NCBI GenBank assembly: GCA_965227805.1
Contig: CBDDGJ010000003.1
Coordinates: 1,178,001 to 1,242,000 of the forward strand
Source: CBDDGJ01 sp965227805
GTDB taxonomy: Bacteria; Pseudomonadota; Alphaproteobacteria; RS24
DNA length: 64,000 nucleotides
Direction of reading: 5' to 3'
Shown here: positions 8,356 to 17,109 of the stretch, piece by piece
Position numbering within the stretch: the stretch's first letter is position 1
Layout: every line of letters begins with the position of its first letter
Position numbers and translations under genes: made by a program
Notes under the pieces: model-generated
The model's database searches: none
Told to the model about the DNA's origin: nothing
The model's input: the letters and a program-made list of their open reading frames with translations, nothing else

Positions 8356-9767
8356 ATGCCTCCCCGCAGCCTCTTGATATAATGGATATAATTCACATTA
8401 TCGGTATTGGTGGTATAGGCATGAGCGGCATTGCCGAGATTTTGCATGGTATGGGCTATAAGGTGCAAGGCAGCGATATGGCAGAGAGTGCAAATGTTAA
8501 ACGGCTGCGGGCTTTGGGTATTTCTGTATTTTTGCAGCAGGATGAAGCGCATATTGCACATGCAAATGTGGTGGCGGTTTCATCGGCGATTGCCCCGACC
8601 AATCCGGAATTGGTGGGCGCCCGCAAAAAAAATATTCCGGTTTTATCGCGTGCCGAAATTTTGGCAGCGCTCATGCACGGTAAAAATACACTCACCATTT
8701 CTGGCACGCATGGCAAAACAACAACAACCTCACTTGCAGCCGCTATATTGGATGCGGGGGGATATAAACCAACCATTATCAATGGCGGGGTGATGCCTGC
8801 TTATGGCTCGAATGCGCGTTTCTCTGATGGGGCGTGGATGGTGGTGGAAGCAGATGAAAGTGATGGCACATTTGTGCGCCTTCCCTCAACCATGACCATC
8901 GTCACCAATATTGATGCCGAACATTTAAGCCATTATGACGGTAGCTATGATAAATTAAAGGCATGTTTTCATGATTATATTACGTATATTCCTGCACATG
9001 GTGTGAGCATTTTATGCACCGACCATGCCGTGGTAAAAGCTATGGCGAAAACCATGACCACGCCGCATATTTTAACATGTGCGTGCGACGATGCCGACGC
9101 CCATATACGCGCCGCGAATATACGGCCAAGCGGTGCGGGGCAAATATTCGATGTGATCATGTCTCCTTTTGCACATATTCGTGCTGGTAAAATAGAAGGG
9201 TGCACATTGCCCATGGCGGGGCGGCATAATGTGCGCAATGCCTTGGGCGCAATCGCAGCCGGGTTGTGGCTTGATACGCACCCCGATGATATTATGCGTG
9301 CCTTGGCCGAATTTGGTGGTGTAGAACGACGCTTCACCCGGGTTGGTGCATGGCGCGGTGCACAGATTATTGATGATTATGCCCATCATCCGGTTGAGAT
9401 TACCGCGTCGCTTGAAAGCGCTTATGCCGTTACGAAAAATAAAGTTATTGCCGTGGTGCAACCGCATCGCTATACGCGTCTGCGTGATTTATTTGATGCA
9501 TTTGTCGAGGCGTTAAGCCATGCCGATAAAGTTATTTTACTGCCGGTTTATGCGGCAGGTGAAGAACAGATTAAAGGTTATGATAGCGCGCATTTAGCAG
9601 AAGCTCTATGCCAAAGGGGGCGCGATGTTATGTTAAGTGAGGCAGCAGAATTGCCACATAAAATTGCATCCGCCACCCAAAGGGGTGATATTATATTATG
9701 CATGGGTGCAGGCGATATTTCGCGCATGGCACGAGATTTAGCAATACAATTAAACGAGGGCGTATGA
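8352..9767 (+). CDS. murC: UDP-N-acetylmuramate--L-alanine ligase
   Basis: This 471-residue Mur ligase commits UDP-MurNAc to peptidoglycan by adding L-Ala. The Rossmann motif IIGIGGIGMSGIAEIL is at about residues 16-31 and the ATP loop GTHGKTTT at 118-125. EADESDGTF, TNIDAEHLSHYDG, GVERRF and DDYAHHPVEI complete the family signature, followed by a C-terminal QPHRYTRLRDLF. The ATG at 8352 overlaps the murG stop (ATGA) and has an AAAAGAG stretch about 11 bp upstream. Ten residues precede the usual family start, so the ATG at 8382 is an alternative. Confidence 0.96.
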   Translation: MNASPQPLDIMDIIHIIGIGGIGMSGIAEILHGMGYKVQGSDMAESANVKRLRALGISVFLQQDEAHIAHANVVAVSSAIAPTNPELVGARKKNIPVLSRAEILAALMHGKNTLTISGTHGKTTTTSLAAAILDAGGYKPTIINGGVMPAYGSNARFSDGAWMVVEADESDGTFVRLPSTMTIVTNIDAEHLSHYDGSYDKLKACFHDYITYIPAHGVSILCTDHAVVKAMAKTMTTPHILTCACDDADAHIRAANIRPSGAGQIFDVIMSPFAHIRAGKIEGCTLPMAGRHNVRNALGAIAAGLWLDTHPDDIMRALAEFGGVERRFTRVGAWRGAQIIDDYAHHPVEITASLESAYAVTKNKVIAVVQPHRYTRLRDLFDAFVEALSHADKVILLPVYAAGEEQIKGYDSAHLAEALCQRGRDVMLSEAAELPHKIASATQRGDIILCMGAGDISRMARDLAIQLNEGV

Positions 9768-10699
9768 CAGCGACCCCCCTTTATCGTATGACAGATTTAC
9801 CTTCGGTTCGGGGGACATATCATGCGGCGCAAGATTTATCTACGCTCACATGGTTTCGTGTGGGCGGTGCTGCAGATATTGTTTATAGGCCGGCCGATAG
9901 TGATGATTTAGCGCATTTTTTACGCGAAAAAGATAAAGCCATACCGGTTTATGTTATGGGGGCGGGCTCTAATATTTTGGCGCGCGATGGCGGTTTTCGT
10001 GGTGTTATTATTCGGCTTGGGCGGGGCTTTTCCGATATAAAATGTGATGTTGAGACTTTATCTGTGGTCGCTGGCGCTGCTGTTTTGGATGCTGCGCTTG
10101 CGCGTGCGGCATGTGCGGCAGGTCTTGGCGGGCTTGAATTTTATAGTGGTATTCCTGGCACGATAGGTGGTGCATTGGCGATGAATGCTGGTGCGTTTGG
10201 CAATGAAACGGCGAAGATTTTACGCGGGGTCGATGCGCTGACTTATAAGGGCGAACGGCTCTATATTGATGCCGCAGATATAAAATTTGGCTATCGGCGT
10301 AACCCAGTGGCAGAGGAAATGATTTTTACAAAGGCATATTTTTCCTGTTTTTCTGATGCGCCAGACGCCATTCAAATGCGTATGGATGACATTATTCATA
10401 CCCGCGAAAAGAGCCAGCCTAAAAGAGCGCATAGCGGCGGCAGTTGTTTCAAAAACCCGTATGGGGCAAATGACAGGCCCAAAGCATGGGAATTACTGGA
10501 TGCCGCGCAGTGTCGTGGTCTGCAAAAAGGTGATGCACAATTTTCAAAACAGCATTGTAATTTTTTAATCAATCATGGCAATGCGCGCGCATATGATCTG
10601 GAAAATCTGGGTGAGATGGCGCGCGCGCGCGTAAAGGCGCAAAGCGGTATAGATTTGCACTGGGAAATAAAACGCATTGGTGAGTATTATGACGGATAA
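9764..10699 (+). CDS. murB: UDP-N-acetylenolpyruvoylglucosamine reductase
   Basis: This 311-residue FAD enzyme reduces UDP-GlcNAc-enolpyruvate to UDP-MurNAc with NADPH. FAD-binding and active-site elements are visible: TWFRVGGAADIVYRP, MGAGSNILARDGGFRGVIIRL, FYSGIPGTIGGALAMNAGAFG, GYRRN, SGGSCFKNP and an FLINHGNA segment near the C-terminus. The start at 9764 follows GAGGG and overlaps the murC stop as ATGA. The 3-prime end overlaps ddl by 11 bp. Confidence 0.96.
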   Translation: MTATPLYRMTDLPSVRGTYHAAQDLSTLTWFRVGGAADIVYRPADSDDLAHFLREKDKAIPVYVMGAGSNILARDGGFRGVIIRLGRGFSDIKCDVETLSVVAGAAVLDAALARAACAAGLGGLEFYSGIPGTIGGALAMNAGAFGNETAKILRGVDALTYKGERLYIDAADIKFGYRRNPVAEEMIFTKAYFSCFSDAPDAIQMRMDDIIHTREKSQPKRAHSGGSCFKNPYGANDRPKAWELLDAAQCRGLQKGDAQFSKQHCNFLINHGNARAYDLENLGEMARARVKAQSGIDLHWEIKRIGEYYDG

Positions 10700-11609
10700 A
10701 CCTCATATTGCTGTGCTAAAAGGCGGCTGGTCGCCAGAGCGTGCTGTGAGCCTTGTTTCGGGTGAAGCCTGTGCTGCTGCCCTTAAAACGCTCGGCTACC
10801 GCGTAAGCGAGATAGATGTCGCGCGCACTCTGCCGGCACAACTTGCAGCAATCATGCCTGATATATGTTTTAATGCGCTGCATGGTGTGGGGGGGGAAGA
10901 TGGCGAAGTGCAAGGTATTTTGGAAGTAATGCAAATTCCCTATACCCATTCGGGCGTATTGGCTTCGGCCCTGGCGATGGATAAAATATGTGCCAAGCAT
11001 ATTTTTTCCCAAGCGGGGCTGCCAGTGGCCGAGCATATTAAACTTACCCGCGAAGATAATATTGTTGCACATCCTTTGCCGCCGCCCTATGTTGTAAAGC
11101 CGGTCAATCAGGGGTCAAGCGTAAATATTACCATAGTGCCAGAGGGGTGGAATAAAGTGCCCGATTGCATAACACAGAAAAATTGGGGATTTGAAAATAC
11201 AGCAGCAATGGCAGAACGCTATGTTGCCGGGCGTGAACTTACATGTGCAGTTATAAAATATGAAGCGTGCGATGTGCTTGAAATAAAACCCCATAAGAGA
11301 TTTTATGATTATCATGCAAAATATAGTGAAGGTGGCGCGGTGTATGAATTTCCGACAGATTTGGATGGTGACCTTATAAAGCGGATTCGTGATATTACAC
11401 TTAAGGCACATAATGCGTTGGGGTGTAAGGGCGTAAGCCGTGCTGATTTTCGCTATGATGCCGATAGAGGCGATTTGGTTTTGCTTGAGGTCAATACTCA
11501 ACCCGGTATGACACCTATTTCGCTTGTGCCGGAAATTGCTATGCATCGCGGTATGGATTTTGCTGCTCTAGTTGAATGGATTGTGGAGGATGCTTCATGC
11601 CAACGATAA
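10689..11609 (+). CDS. ddl: D-alanine--D-alanine ligase
   Basis: This 306-residue ATP-grasp ligase makes the D-Ala-D-Ala dipeptide used by MurF. The N-terminal LKGGWSPERAVSLVSG and NALHGVGGEDGEVQGILE, SGVLASALAMDKICAK, PYVVKPVNQGSSVNI, and the metal-binding LLEVNTQPGMTPISLVPE are all in the expected order. The start lies inside murB (11-bp overlap), consistent with coupling. The 3-prime end overlaps ftsQ by 13 bp. Confidence 0.96.
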   Translation: MTDKPHIAVLKGGWSPERAVSLVSGEACAAALKTLGYRVSEIDVARTLPAQLAAIMPDICFNALHGVGGEDGEVQGILEVMQIPYTHSGVLASALAMDKICAKHIFSQAGLPVAEHIKLTREDNIVAHPLPPPYVVKPVNQGSSVNITIVPEGWNKVPDCITQKNWGFENTAAMAERYVAGRELTCAVIKYEACDVLEIKPHKRFYDYHAKYSEGGAVYEFPTDLDGDLIKRIRDITLKAHNALGCKGVSRADFRYDADRGDLVLLEVNTQPGMTPISLVPEIAMHRGMDFAALVEWIVEDASCQR

Positions 11610-12550
11610 AGCGACATAAATTACGTGGCTCTGGCGCACAATCATTAAAACGCATGTCCGATTTTCAATTTAGCATGCCGCTGTGGCGGAATATTATGCT
11701 TGCGCCGCTACAGTTTCCGTTTTGGATTTTACGCTTGTTTATTGCGCGCCGCTATATAATCGGTTTTTGTAGTCTTTTGGCTATAGGTATATTTTATTCA
11801 GATATACGTGCCCATATTTCTGTAAATCATTTTTTTGCAAATCGTTTGTATCAGATAGGTTTCCGTCTCGAGGATATTCGCATTGAACAGCGTAATCGCA
11901 CAGCCCTTTCTGATTTATATAAAGTGCTCCAAAACGAAACCGATCTTGTCACCTTAAAAGAGGGGCGATGGCATATTAATGATCAAATGCCGATATTTTT
12001 AATTGATTTGGAAGAGATAAAAATAGCGGTTGAACAATTACCTTGGGTTGCGCGTGCCGATATTCGGCGCAATCTGCCGAATATTATTTTCATTCGCCTC
12101 TATGAACATGAGCCTTTTGCATTTTACTCGGATGGGAATAGCTTGTCTTTGGTTAATCGGGGTGGCGAGGTCATTACAGAAAATCATTTGGGTATGTTTA
12201 AGGGGCTTCCGGTTATTTCGGGGAAAGGAAGTTTGCGCCATGCGCCTGTTTTGCTGGATTTAATGTCGCGCTATGGTCATGTACGTCCGCATTTGATTGC
12301 CGCACATTGGGCTGAGCAGCGTTATTGGGCGTTGCGGTTTAATAATAATGTGCGCGTTATGTTGCCGAGCACATCGGCGGAGATTGAAAATGCCTTTACG
12401 CTTTTGGAAATTTACCAAAAAGAAACCAGATTGCTAAGTGATAGCGGGAATACGCGCATAGATTTGCGGCTTAAAAATCCGGTTGTGCGCCGGCAAAACA
12501 CCACACCGCCACCTATAAATTTTTTAGATAAAAAAGACGATAATTTGTAA
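11597..12550 (+). CDS. ftsQ: Cell division protein FtsQ
   Basis: This 317-residue bitopic divisome protein sits between ddl and ftsA, its canonical place. It has a basic cytoplasmic N-terminus, one membrane segment at about residues 47-65 (YIIGFCSLLAIGIFYS), a POTRA-like part (FRLEDIRIEQRNRTALSDLY, LPWVARADIRRNLPNIIFIRLYEHEPFAFY) and a C-terminal FtsQ domain ending in IDLRLKNPVVRR. FtsQ recruits FtsL and FtsB. The start has GGAGG about 8 bp upstream, inside ddl. Confidence 0.93.
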   Translation: MPTIKRHKLRGSGAQSLKRMSDFQFSMPLWRNIMLAPLQFPFWILRLFIARRYIIGFCSLLAIGIFYSDIRAHISVNHFFANRLYQIGFRLEDIRIEQRNRTALSDLYKVLQNETDLVTLKEGRWHINDQMPIFLIDLEEIKIAVEQLPWVARADIRRNLPNIIFIRLYEHEPFAFYSDGNSLSLVNRGGEVITENHLGMFKGLPVISGKGSLRHAPVLLDLMSRYGHVRPHLIAAHWAEQRYWALRFNNNVRVMLPSTSAEIENAFTLLEIYQKETRLLSDSGNTRIDLRLKNPVVRRQNTTPPPINFLDKKDDNL

Positions 12551-12552
12551 GA

Positions 12553-13779
12553 ATGCATAAAAAAGCCCATAAACAATACTACCCCTCGCCATCGGTAACG
12601 CTTGCTGCTTTGGATGTCGGTGCAGAGAAAACGGCCTGCGTTATTGCCGATATTAAATTTGCACAAGATGGCATGGCTGATATTTATATATCAGGACTTG
12701 CCCATTTTGCCACAAAAGGGATGCGTGACGGTGTTATTGAGGATGCAACAGCGTTTTATGATACGATTGGCAAAACCATTATTGCAGCGGAAAAAATGGC
12801 CGGTAAAAAAAATGCGATTAAATCTGTTTATGCCGGTTTTTCGCCACAGTCTATTTCGCGGAAAATAATCAGGCAAAATCTGCCTATGAAAAAAGCTGAA
12901 AAAATGCGCATAGATTATAAAAATGTTGAACAATTAACGCATCATGCCATAGCGTCGCTTGCAGGTGCCGATCAGTATATTATGCATGCTATCCCTGTAA
13001 AATATATGCTGGACGACCATAGAGATACGGATAATCCTATCGGTGAATATGTGCATAAACTTACACTGTTTATGCATGGGATATTGGTGCCGCAGCGTGA
13101 AGCGGGGGCTATGCTTAAAGCGATTGAAACTGGTGGACAGCTTCGCTGTGACAGGCTTGTTTTATCCTCTTTTGCATCCGCCTTGGCTGTATCAACGGTG
13201 GCGGAGAGGCAAGAGACGATCCTTGTGATTGATATGGGAGCTGCCACAACAGCGATTAGCCTGTTTTATAAAGATGCGTTGGTTTATACACGGATTATCC
13301 GCGAAGGGGGGATGCATATCACAGCTAAAATCGCTGAAAAACTGGGAGTTTCTTATGCTGATGCCGAAAAAATAAAAAAACGCGATGATATTGCGGATAA
13401 AGATGTATTAAATTATTTGATTCGCGAACAATTGACTTTGCTTTTTAATGATATTTTACACGGTTTAGAGCAAGACCCATGTCGGCCTTTAGCTATGAAA
13501 GCATCTATTATATTAACAGGTGGCGGGGCACAAATTACCTCTGTCTTTAGTGTTGCGGAAACAATATTTTTACGACCCGTTGAGCTTCGCGATGCGCGCC
13601 ATGTTATAAAAAGCCGATCTGATATGACATCTGAAGATATAAATACGCTCATTTCACCATCATTTTCGTCTGCGATCGGTGTGCTTGTTTACTATGCCGA
13701 ACAATGGCGCACACAGATGAAAGAACAGTCTTTTATCCGTTCATTATGGCGTGGTTTGTTTCGGCGACTCACATTTTAA
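12553..13779 (+). CDS. ftsA: Cell division protein FtsA
   Basis: This 408-residue actin-like ATPase tethers FtsZ to the membrane. The N-terminal phosphate loop AALDVGAEKTACVIAD, the 1C (SHS2) domain at about residues 90-170, the second phosphate motif LVIDMGAATTAISLF and ILTGGGAQI are visible. The C-terminus (FIRSLWRGLFRRLTF) is an amphipathic, basic helix suitable for membrane attachment. It follows ftsQ by 2 bp. Confidence 0.94.
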   Translation: MHKKAHKQYYPSPSVTLAALDVGAEKTACVIADIKFAQDGMADIYISGLAHFATKGMRDGVIEDATAFYDTIGKTIIAAEKMAGKKNAIKSVYAGFSPQSISRKIIRQNLPMKKAEKMRIDYKNVEQLTHHAIASLAGADQYIMHAIPVKYMLDDHRDTDNPIGEYVHKLTLFMHGILVPQREAGAMLKAIETGGQLRCDRLVLSSFASALAVSTVAERQETILVIDMGAATTAISLFYKDALVYTRIIREGGMHITAKIAEKLGVSYADAEKIKKRDDIADKDVLNYLIREQLTLLFNDILHGLEQDPCRPLAMKASIILTGGGAQITSVFSVAETIFLRPVELRDARHVIKSRSDMTSEDINTLISPSFSSAIGVLVYYAEQWRTQMKEQSFIRSLWRGLFRRLTF

Positions 13780-13955
13780 CGATTCGGATGTTTTCTATAC
13801 TATATAGACTACATGTAAATCACAGATATAATAAGCCAATATCTGGTATTTTACTTGTAAAATCAGTCGATTTATGCAATGGTCGAAACGAATCAATATA
13901 AATATCTAAATAGTAAAAATATTACGATAGAAACAACATTACAATAGAAATAAGT
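13780..13955 (+). promoter_or_regulatory. ftsA-ftsZ intergenic region with dyads and GANTC sites
   Basis: This 176-bp AT-rich gap is unusual inside such a tightly packed cluster and probably carries an ftsZ promoter. It contains a 7-bp stem CAGATAT/ATATCTG (13823-13829 with 13839-13845), the dyad TTTTAC-tt-GTAAAA (13849-13862), and GANTC methylation sites at 13781-13785 and 13890-13894, with a third just upstream inside ftsA (13766-13770). I see no single convincing -35/-10 pair. In Caulobacter, ftsZ transcription responds to CcrM methylation of GANTC; any parallel here is inference. Confidence 0.4.
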
Positions 13956-15764
13956 ATGAGTATTCACTTGTCTGTGCCGAATAATAAGGATTTAGAACCG
14001 CGTATTGTCGTATTGGGAATCGGTGGCGGTGGTGGTAATGCCATCAATAATATGATGGAAGGTGGCCTGGAAGGTGTTGAGTTTATTGCGGTGAATACGG
14101 ATGCACAAGCGCTTTCATCTAATAAGGCTGAAAGGCGTATACAAATCGGCGCAGCATTAACGGAAGGTCTGGGAGCAGGGTCTGATCCGCAAATCGGTGC
14201 ACAGGCGGCGCAGGAAACATTGGCCGAGATTATCGATGTTTTACAAGGCGCGCATATGTTATTTATTGCTGTGGGTATGGGCGGTGGCACCGGCACAGGC
14301 GCAGCCCCCATTATTGCCCAAGCTGCAAAAGATTTAGGCATTTTAACCATTGGGGTTATTACCAAACCATTTGCTTTTGAAGGTGAGAAGCGCATGCGTA
14401 TCGCCGAGGCGGGTATTGTTGACCTTACCGAAGTGGTTGACACGCTTGTGGTTATCCCCAATGAAAATTTATATTTAGAGGCCAATGAAGAGACTACATT
14501 TCGCAATGCATTTAAGTTAGCGGATAATGTTTTATATTCCGGTATTTCGGGGATTACTGATTTGATGCTTCGGCCGGGGCTTATCAATCTTGACTTTGCT
14601 GATGTGCGTAAAATTATGCAGGAAATGGGACGCGCAATGTTTGGCACGGGCGAGGAAAGTGGTGAAAATCGTGCCGAAAATGCTGCCGGTGCGGCGATTT
14701 CGAACCGCTTGTTAGATATGGCATCTATGAAAGGCGCACGGGGCGTTCTCATCAATATTAGCGGCGGGCCTGATTTAACCTTGCATGAAGTCACCAAGGC
14801 GGCTGAGTATGTGCGTAATCAGGTTGATGGTGATGCAGATATTATATTCGGGGCGGCAATAATTGACAATTTGGAAGGCCGCATACGGGTTTCGGTTGTA
14901 GCAACGGGGATAGGTGATCGTGAAGCGATACAGCCGATAGACAATGATGTAATCCCTATTTCGGGCAAATATACACAACCGCCCGAAATACACGAAACGC
15001 AAGCGCAGGATAATTTAAGTGAACTGCCGGTGCCGGCGGAGGCTATGACGCAGCAAGACAATAGCGTGGAGCAGAAAGAAGAAGATGACATGTCATCCTT
15101 TTCGGAAGTCTTTGATAAGGCTTATGAAAGCAATGCCGAACCTATGCCGGATGAAACTTTACCTGCCGTGCAAAGTGATGATAATTCCACATCTATGCCA
15201 GAATTTTTGCGGGAAGAAAGGCATCCTGTTCCTATACGGCGTAACCGCTTTGCAAGCGTGGCTGCGTTTTTCAAAAATATTGTCGATGGTGGTGAGGCCG
15301 CGCAAACACGTGACGCACAGACTTCGCAAGCAGGTATATTTTCAAGTCCCGATATATTAGATGAGAAAAAAAGGGAGCCGCTGCTGGATTTATTACACGA
15401 AAATGCAGACTCGCATTCCCCGAATGCTGCTGATGGGCCTGATGGTGAAAACCATATACAATCGGGGGCTTTCCCCCCTGCGCAAAGCTCAGGTGAGCGT
15501 GCGCCGCCCGAAGATGAATCGCGCCGAATTTCGGATGAAAAACATGCCACAGATGATGTGCCTGCCCCGAAGGCGCAGATAGACCAGCCAGAGCAGGTAG
15601 AAGAAACAGTTATTGTGCGTCCGCGTCGCCAAGATAATATTATGTCTCTGCCGACACATGATACAGACCATGCCATCTCACCTGACGCGCAAAATACAAC
15701 CCAAAGCCAAGCCTTTTCAGATGATGACGCAAAACTTGAGCTTCCCCTTTTCTTGCGCCGTTAA
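13956..15764 (+). CDS. ftsZ: Cell division GTPase FtsZ
   Basis: This 602-residue tubulin homolog forms the cytokinetic ring. The GTP-binding domain occupies about residues 1-320, with GIGGGGGNAINNM at 21-33 and the signature GGGTGTGAA at 109-117; the T7 loop reads INLDFADVRKIM. A long acidic, low-complexity linker follows (about 330-585), typical of alphaproteobacterial FtsZ. The conserved C-terminal peptide KLELPLFLRR is the binding site for FtsA and other partners. The ribosome-binding site is weak (AGAAATAAG). Confidence 0.97.
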   Translation: MSIHLSVPNNKDLEPRIVVLGIGGGGGNAINNMMEGGLEGVEFIAVNTDAQALSSNKAERRIQIGAALTEGLGAGSDPQIGAQAAQETLAEIIDVLQGAHMLFIAVGMGGGTGTGAAPIIAQAAKDLGILTIGVITKPFAFEGEKRMRIAEAGIVDLTEVVDTLVVIPNENLYLEANEETTFRNAFKLADNVLYSGISGITDLMLRPGLINLDFADVRKIMQEMGRAMFGTGEESGENRAENAAGAAISNRLLDMASMKGARGVLINISGGPDLTLHEVTKAAEYVRNQVDGDADIIFGAAIIDNLEGRIRVSVVATGIGDREAIQPIDNDVIPISGKYTQPPEIHETQAQDNLSELPVPAEAMTQQDNSVEQKEEDDMSSFSEVFDKAYESNAEPMPDETLPAVQSDDNSTSMPEFLREERHPVPIRRNRFASVAAFFKNIVDGGEAAQTRDAQTSQAGIFSSPDILDEKKREPLLDLLHENADSHSPNAADGPDGENHIQSGAFPPAQSSGERAPPEDESRRISDEKHATDDVPAPKAQIDQPEQVEETVIVRPRRQDNIMSLPTHDTDHAISPDAQNTTQSQAFSDDDAKLELPLFLRR

Positions 15765-15877
15765 TCACCTTTCCTAGCTTTTATATAACCCACTTAAAGT
15801 AATAAAGCGAAACAAACTGTTATTTGTCTTGCTGCGTCTATGCGGTTAGAAAGACAATGCATATTAATAAATTCAGC

Positions 15878-15934
15878 TAGATTTAATGATAGTCATTAGA
15901 TTTAATAATAGTAATTAGATTTAATAATAGTAAA
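15878..15934 (+). repeat. Three tandem 19-bp repeats upstream of lpxC
   Basis: Three head-to-tail copies of a 19-bp unit, consensus TAGATTTAATAATAGTAAT, lie at 15878-15896, 15897-15915 and 15916-15934. Copies 2 and 3 differ at one base and copy 1 differs from copy 2 at two. They end 5 bp before the first possible lpxC start. Candidate roles are a repeated regulator site or simple slippage-prone DNA. Confidence 0.9.
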
Positions 15935-15939
15935 GTGAA

Positions 15940-16980
15940 ATGGCGCGGGAAATGACTGATTTATCACCTAATATACTATCGGCAGAAGCCGTTACTACTG
16001 AAATGCACGATATAGACGCAGATTTTTTATCTGCAGATGATGCATTCTCTTCGGTTTTGTCGTCTCGACAAGATATGAATAAGCAAACAAGTTTGCGCAC
16101 AGCAATCTCATGCGCGGGTATTGGGCTTCATTCGGGAAAACTTGTTACTATGCGTGTTGAGCCGGCGCCAGCAGATACGGGTATCTTATTCATCCGCACC
16201 GATGCCGCCGCCATTGCCCATACGCCAGCTCTTGAAGGCAGGCTCATTCCGGCGCGTTTTACACATGTATCCGATGTTATGTTATGCACCAAAATTACCA
16301 ATAAAAACGGGTTTGACGTTGGCACCATAGAGCATTTGCTGGCGGCATTTTCGGCGATGAATATTGATAATGCTTATATTAAGCTGGATGCGGCAGAAGT
16401 GCCGATTATGGATGGAAGCGCGGATTATTTTATCACAATGATCAAAAAAGCGGGCATTGCGACCTTATCCGCACCGCGTAGTTTCTTGCATATTACCCGC
16501 CCGGTGCGTGTTGAACGCGATGACGCTTATTGTGAGTTAGTGCCGGCAGATAATCGTATATTTGAGGCCAGCATAGATTTTTCCAGCAAAGCCATTGGGC
16601 GGCAGAGTTTTGCGCTTAATCTGGATGCACAAAGTTTTGTAGATGAAATTGCACGGGCGCGCACATTTTGCATGTTAAAAGATGTTGAAGCTATGGACCG
16701 TGCAGGGCTCGGTAAGGGCGGGTCTTTGGATAACACGATTGTTGTTGATGATGACCATGTTGTAAATCAAGAGGGCTTGCGGAATCAGGATGAATTTGTC
16801 CGGCATAAAGTTCTGGATGCGATTGGCGATTTATATCTTGCCGGTATGCCAATTATAGGGCGGTATCGCGGTTATAAATCAGGGCATGCGCTGCATCATG
16901 CTTTACTTACGGCATTATTTGAAAATCCAGATGCGTTTGAGATTGTTACAGGCGATTATTTATTGCTTGCTGCCGAGTAA
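15940..16980 (+). CDS. lpxC: UDP-3-O-acyl-N-acetylglucosamine deacetylase
   Basis: LpxC is the committed, zinc-dependent step of lipid A synthesis. The body matches the family: GIGLHSG, the zinc-ligand segment TIEHLLAAFSAMNIDNAY, MDGSADYF, ARTFCMLKDVE, and FVRHKVLDAIGDLYLAG with its zinc histidine and aspartate, then HHALLTAL. The longest frame (346 residues) has a 45-residue acidic N-terminal extension. The usual family start corresponds to the ATG at 16075 (MNKQTSLRTAISC, 301 residues). Neither start has a strong ribosome-binding site; the ATG at 15952 has GGGA just before it. Presence of lpxC implies an LPS-bearing outer membrane. Its place after ftsZ is common in proteobacteria. Confidence 0.93.
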   Translation: MAREMTDLSPNILSAEAVTTEMHDIDADFLSADDAFSSVLSSRQDMNKQTSLRTAISCAGIGLHSGKLVTMRVEPAPADTGILFIRTDAAAIAHTPALEGRLIPARFTHVSDVMLCTKITNKNGFDVGTIEHLLAAFSAMNIDNAYIKLDAAEVPIMDGSADYFITMIKKAGIATLSAPRSFLHITRPVRVERDDAYCELVPADNRIFEASIDFSSKAIGRQSFALNLDAQSFVDEIARARTFCMLKDVEAMDRAGLGKGGSLDNTIVVDDDHVVNQEGLRNQDEFVRHKVLDAIGDLYLAGMPIIGRYRGYKSGHALHHALLTALFENPDAFEIVTGDYLLLAAE

Positions 16981-17109
16981 AATCTTATCGGCACATGGTT
17001 TTATATATATCACCACTTAAGCACGGTATTTACCAGCCTATATCAAAGCCTATTATGTTGTAAGGTTTGAACCCTTCACAATTTTATATATTGCCTATAT
17101 AACGCATTT

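Noticed and set aside
13704..13901. Short open frame running from the end of ftsA into the intergenic gap
   Set aside because: No ribosome-binding site, atypical composition, and it overlaps ftsA and the probable ftsZ control region.
13964..14797. 277-codon open frame antisense to ftsZ
   Set aside because: Codon-bias shadow of a highly conserved gene; proline- and serine-rich translation without domain features.
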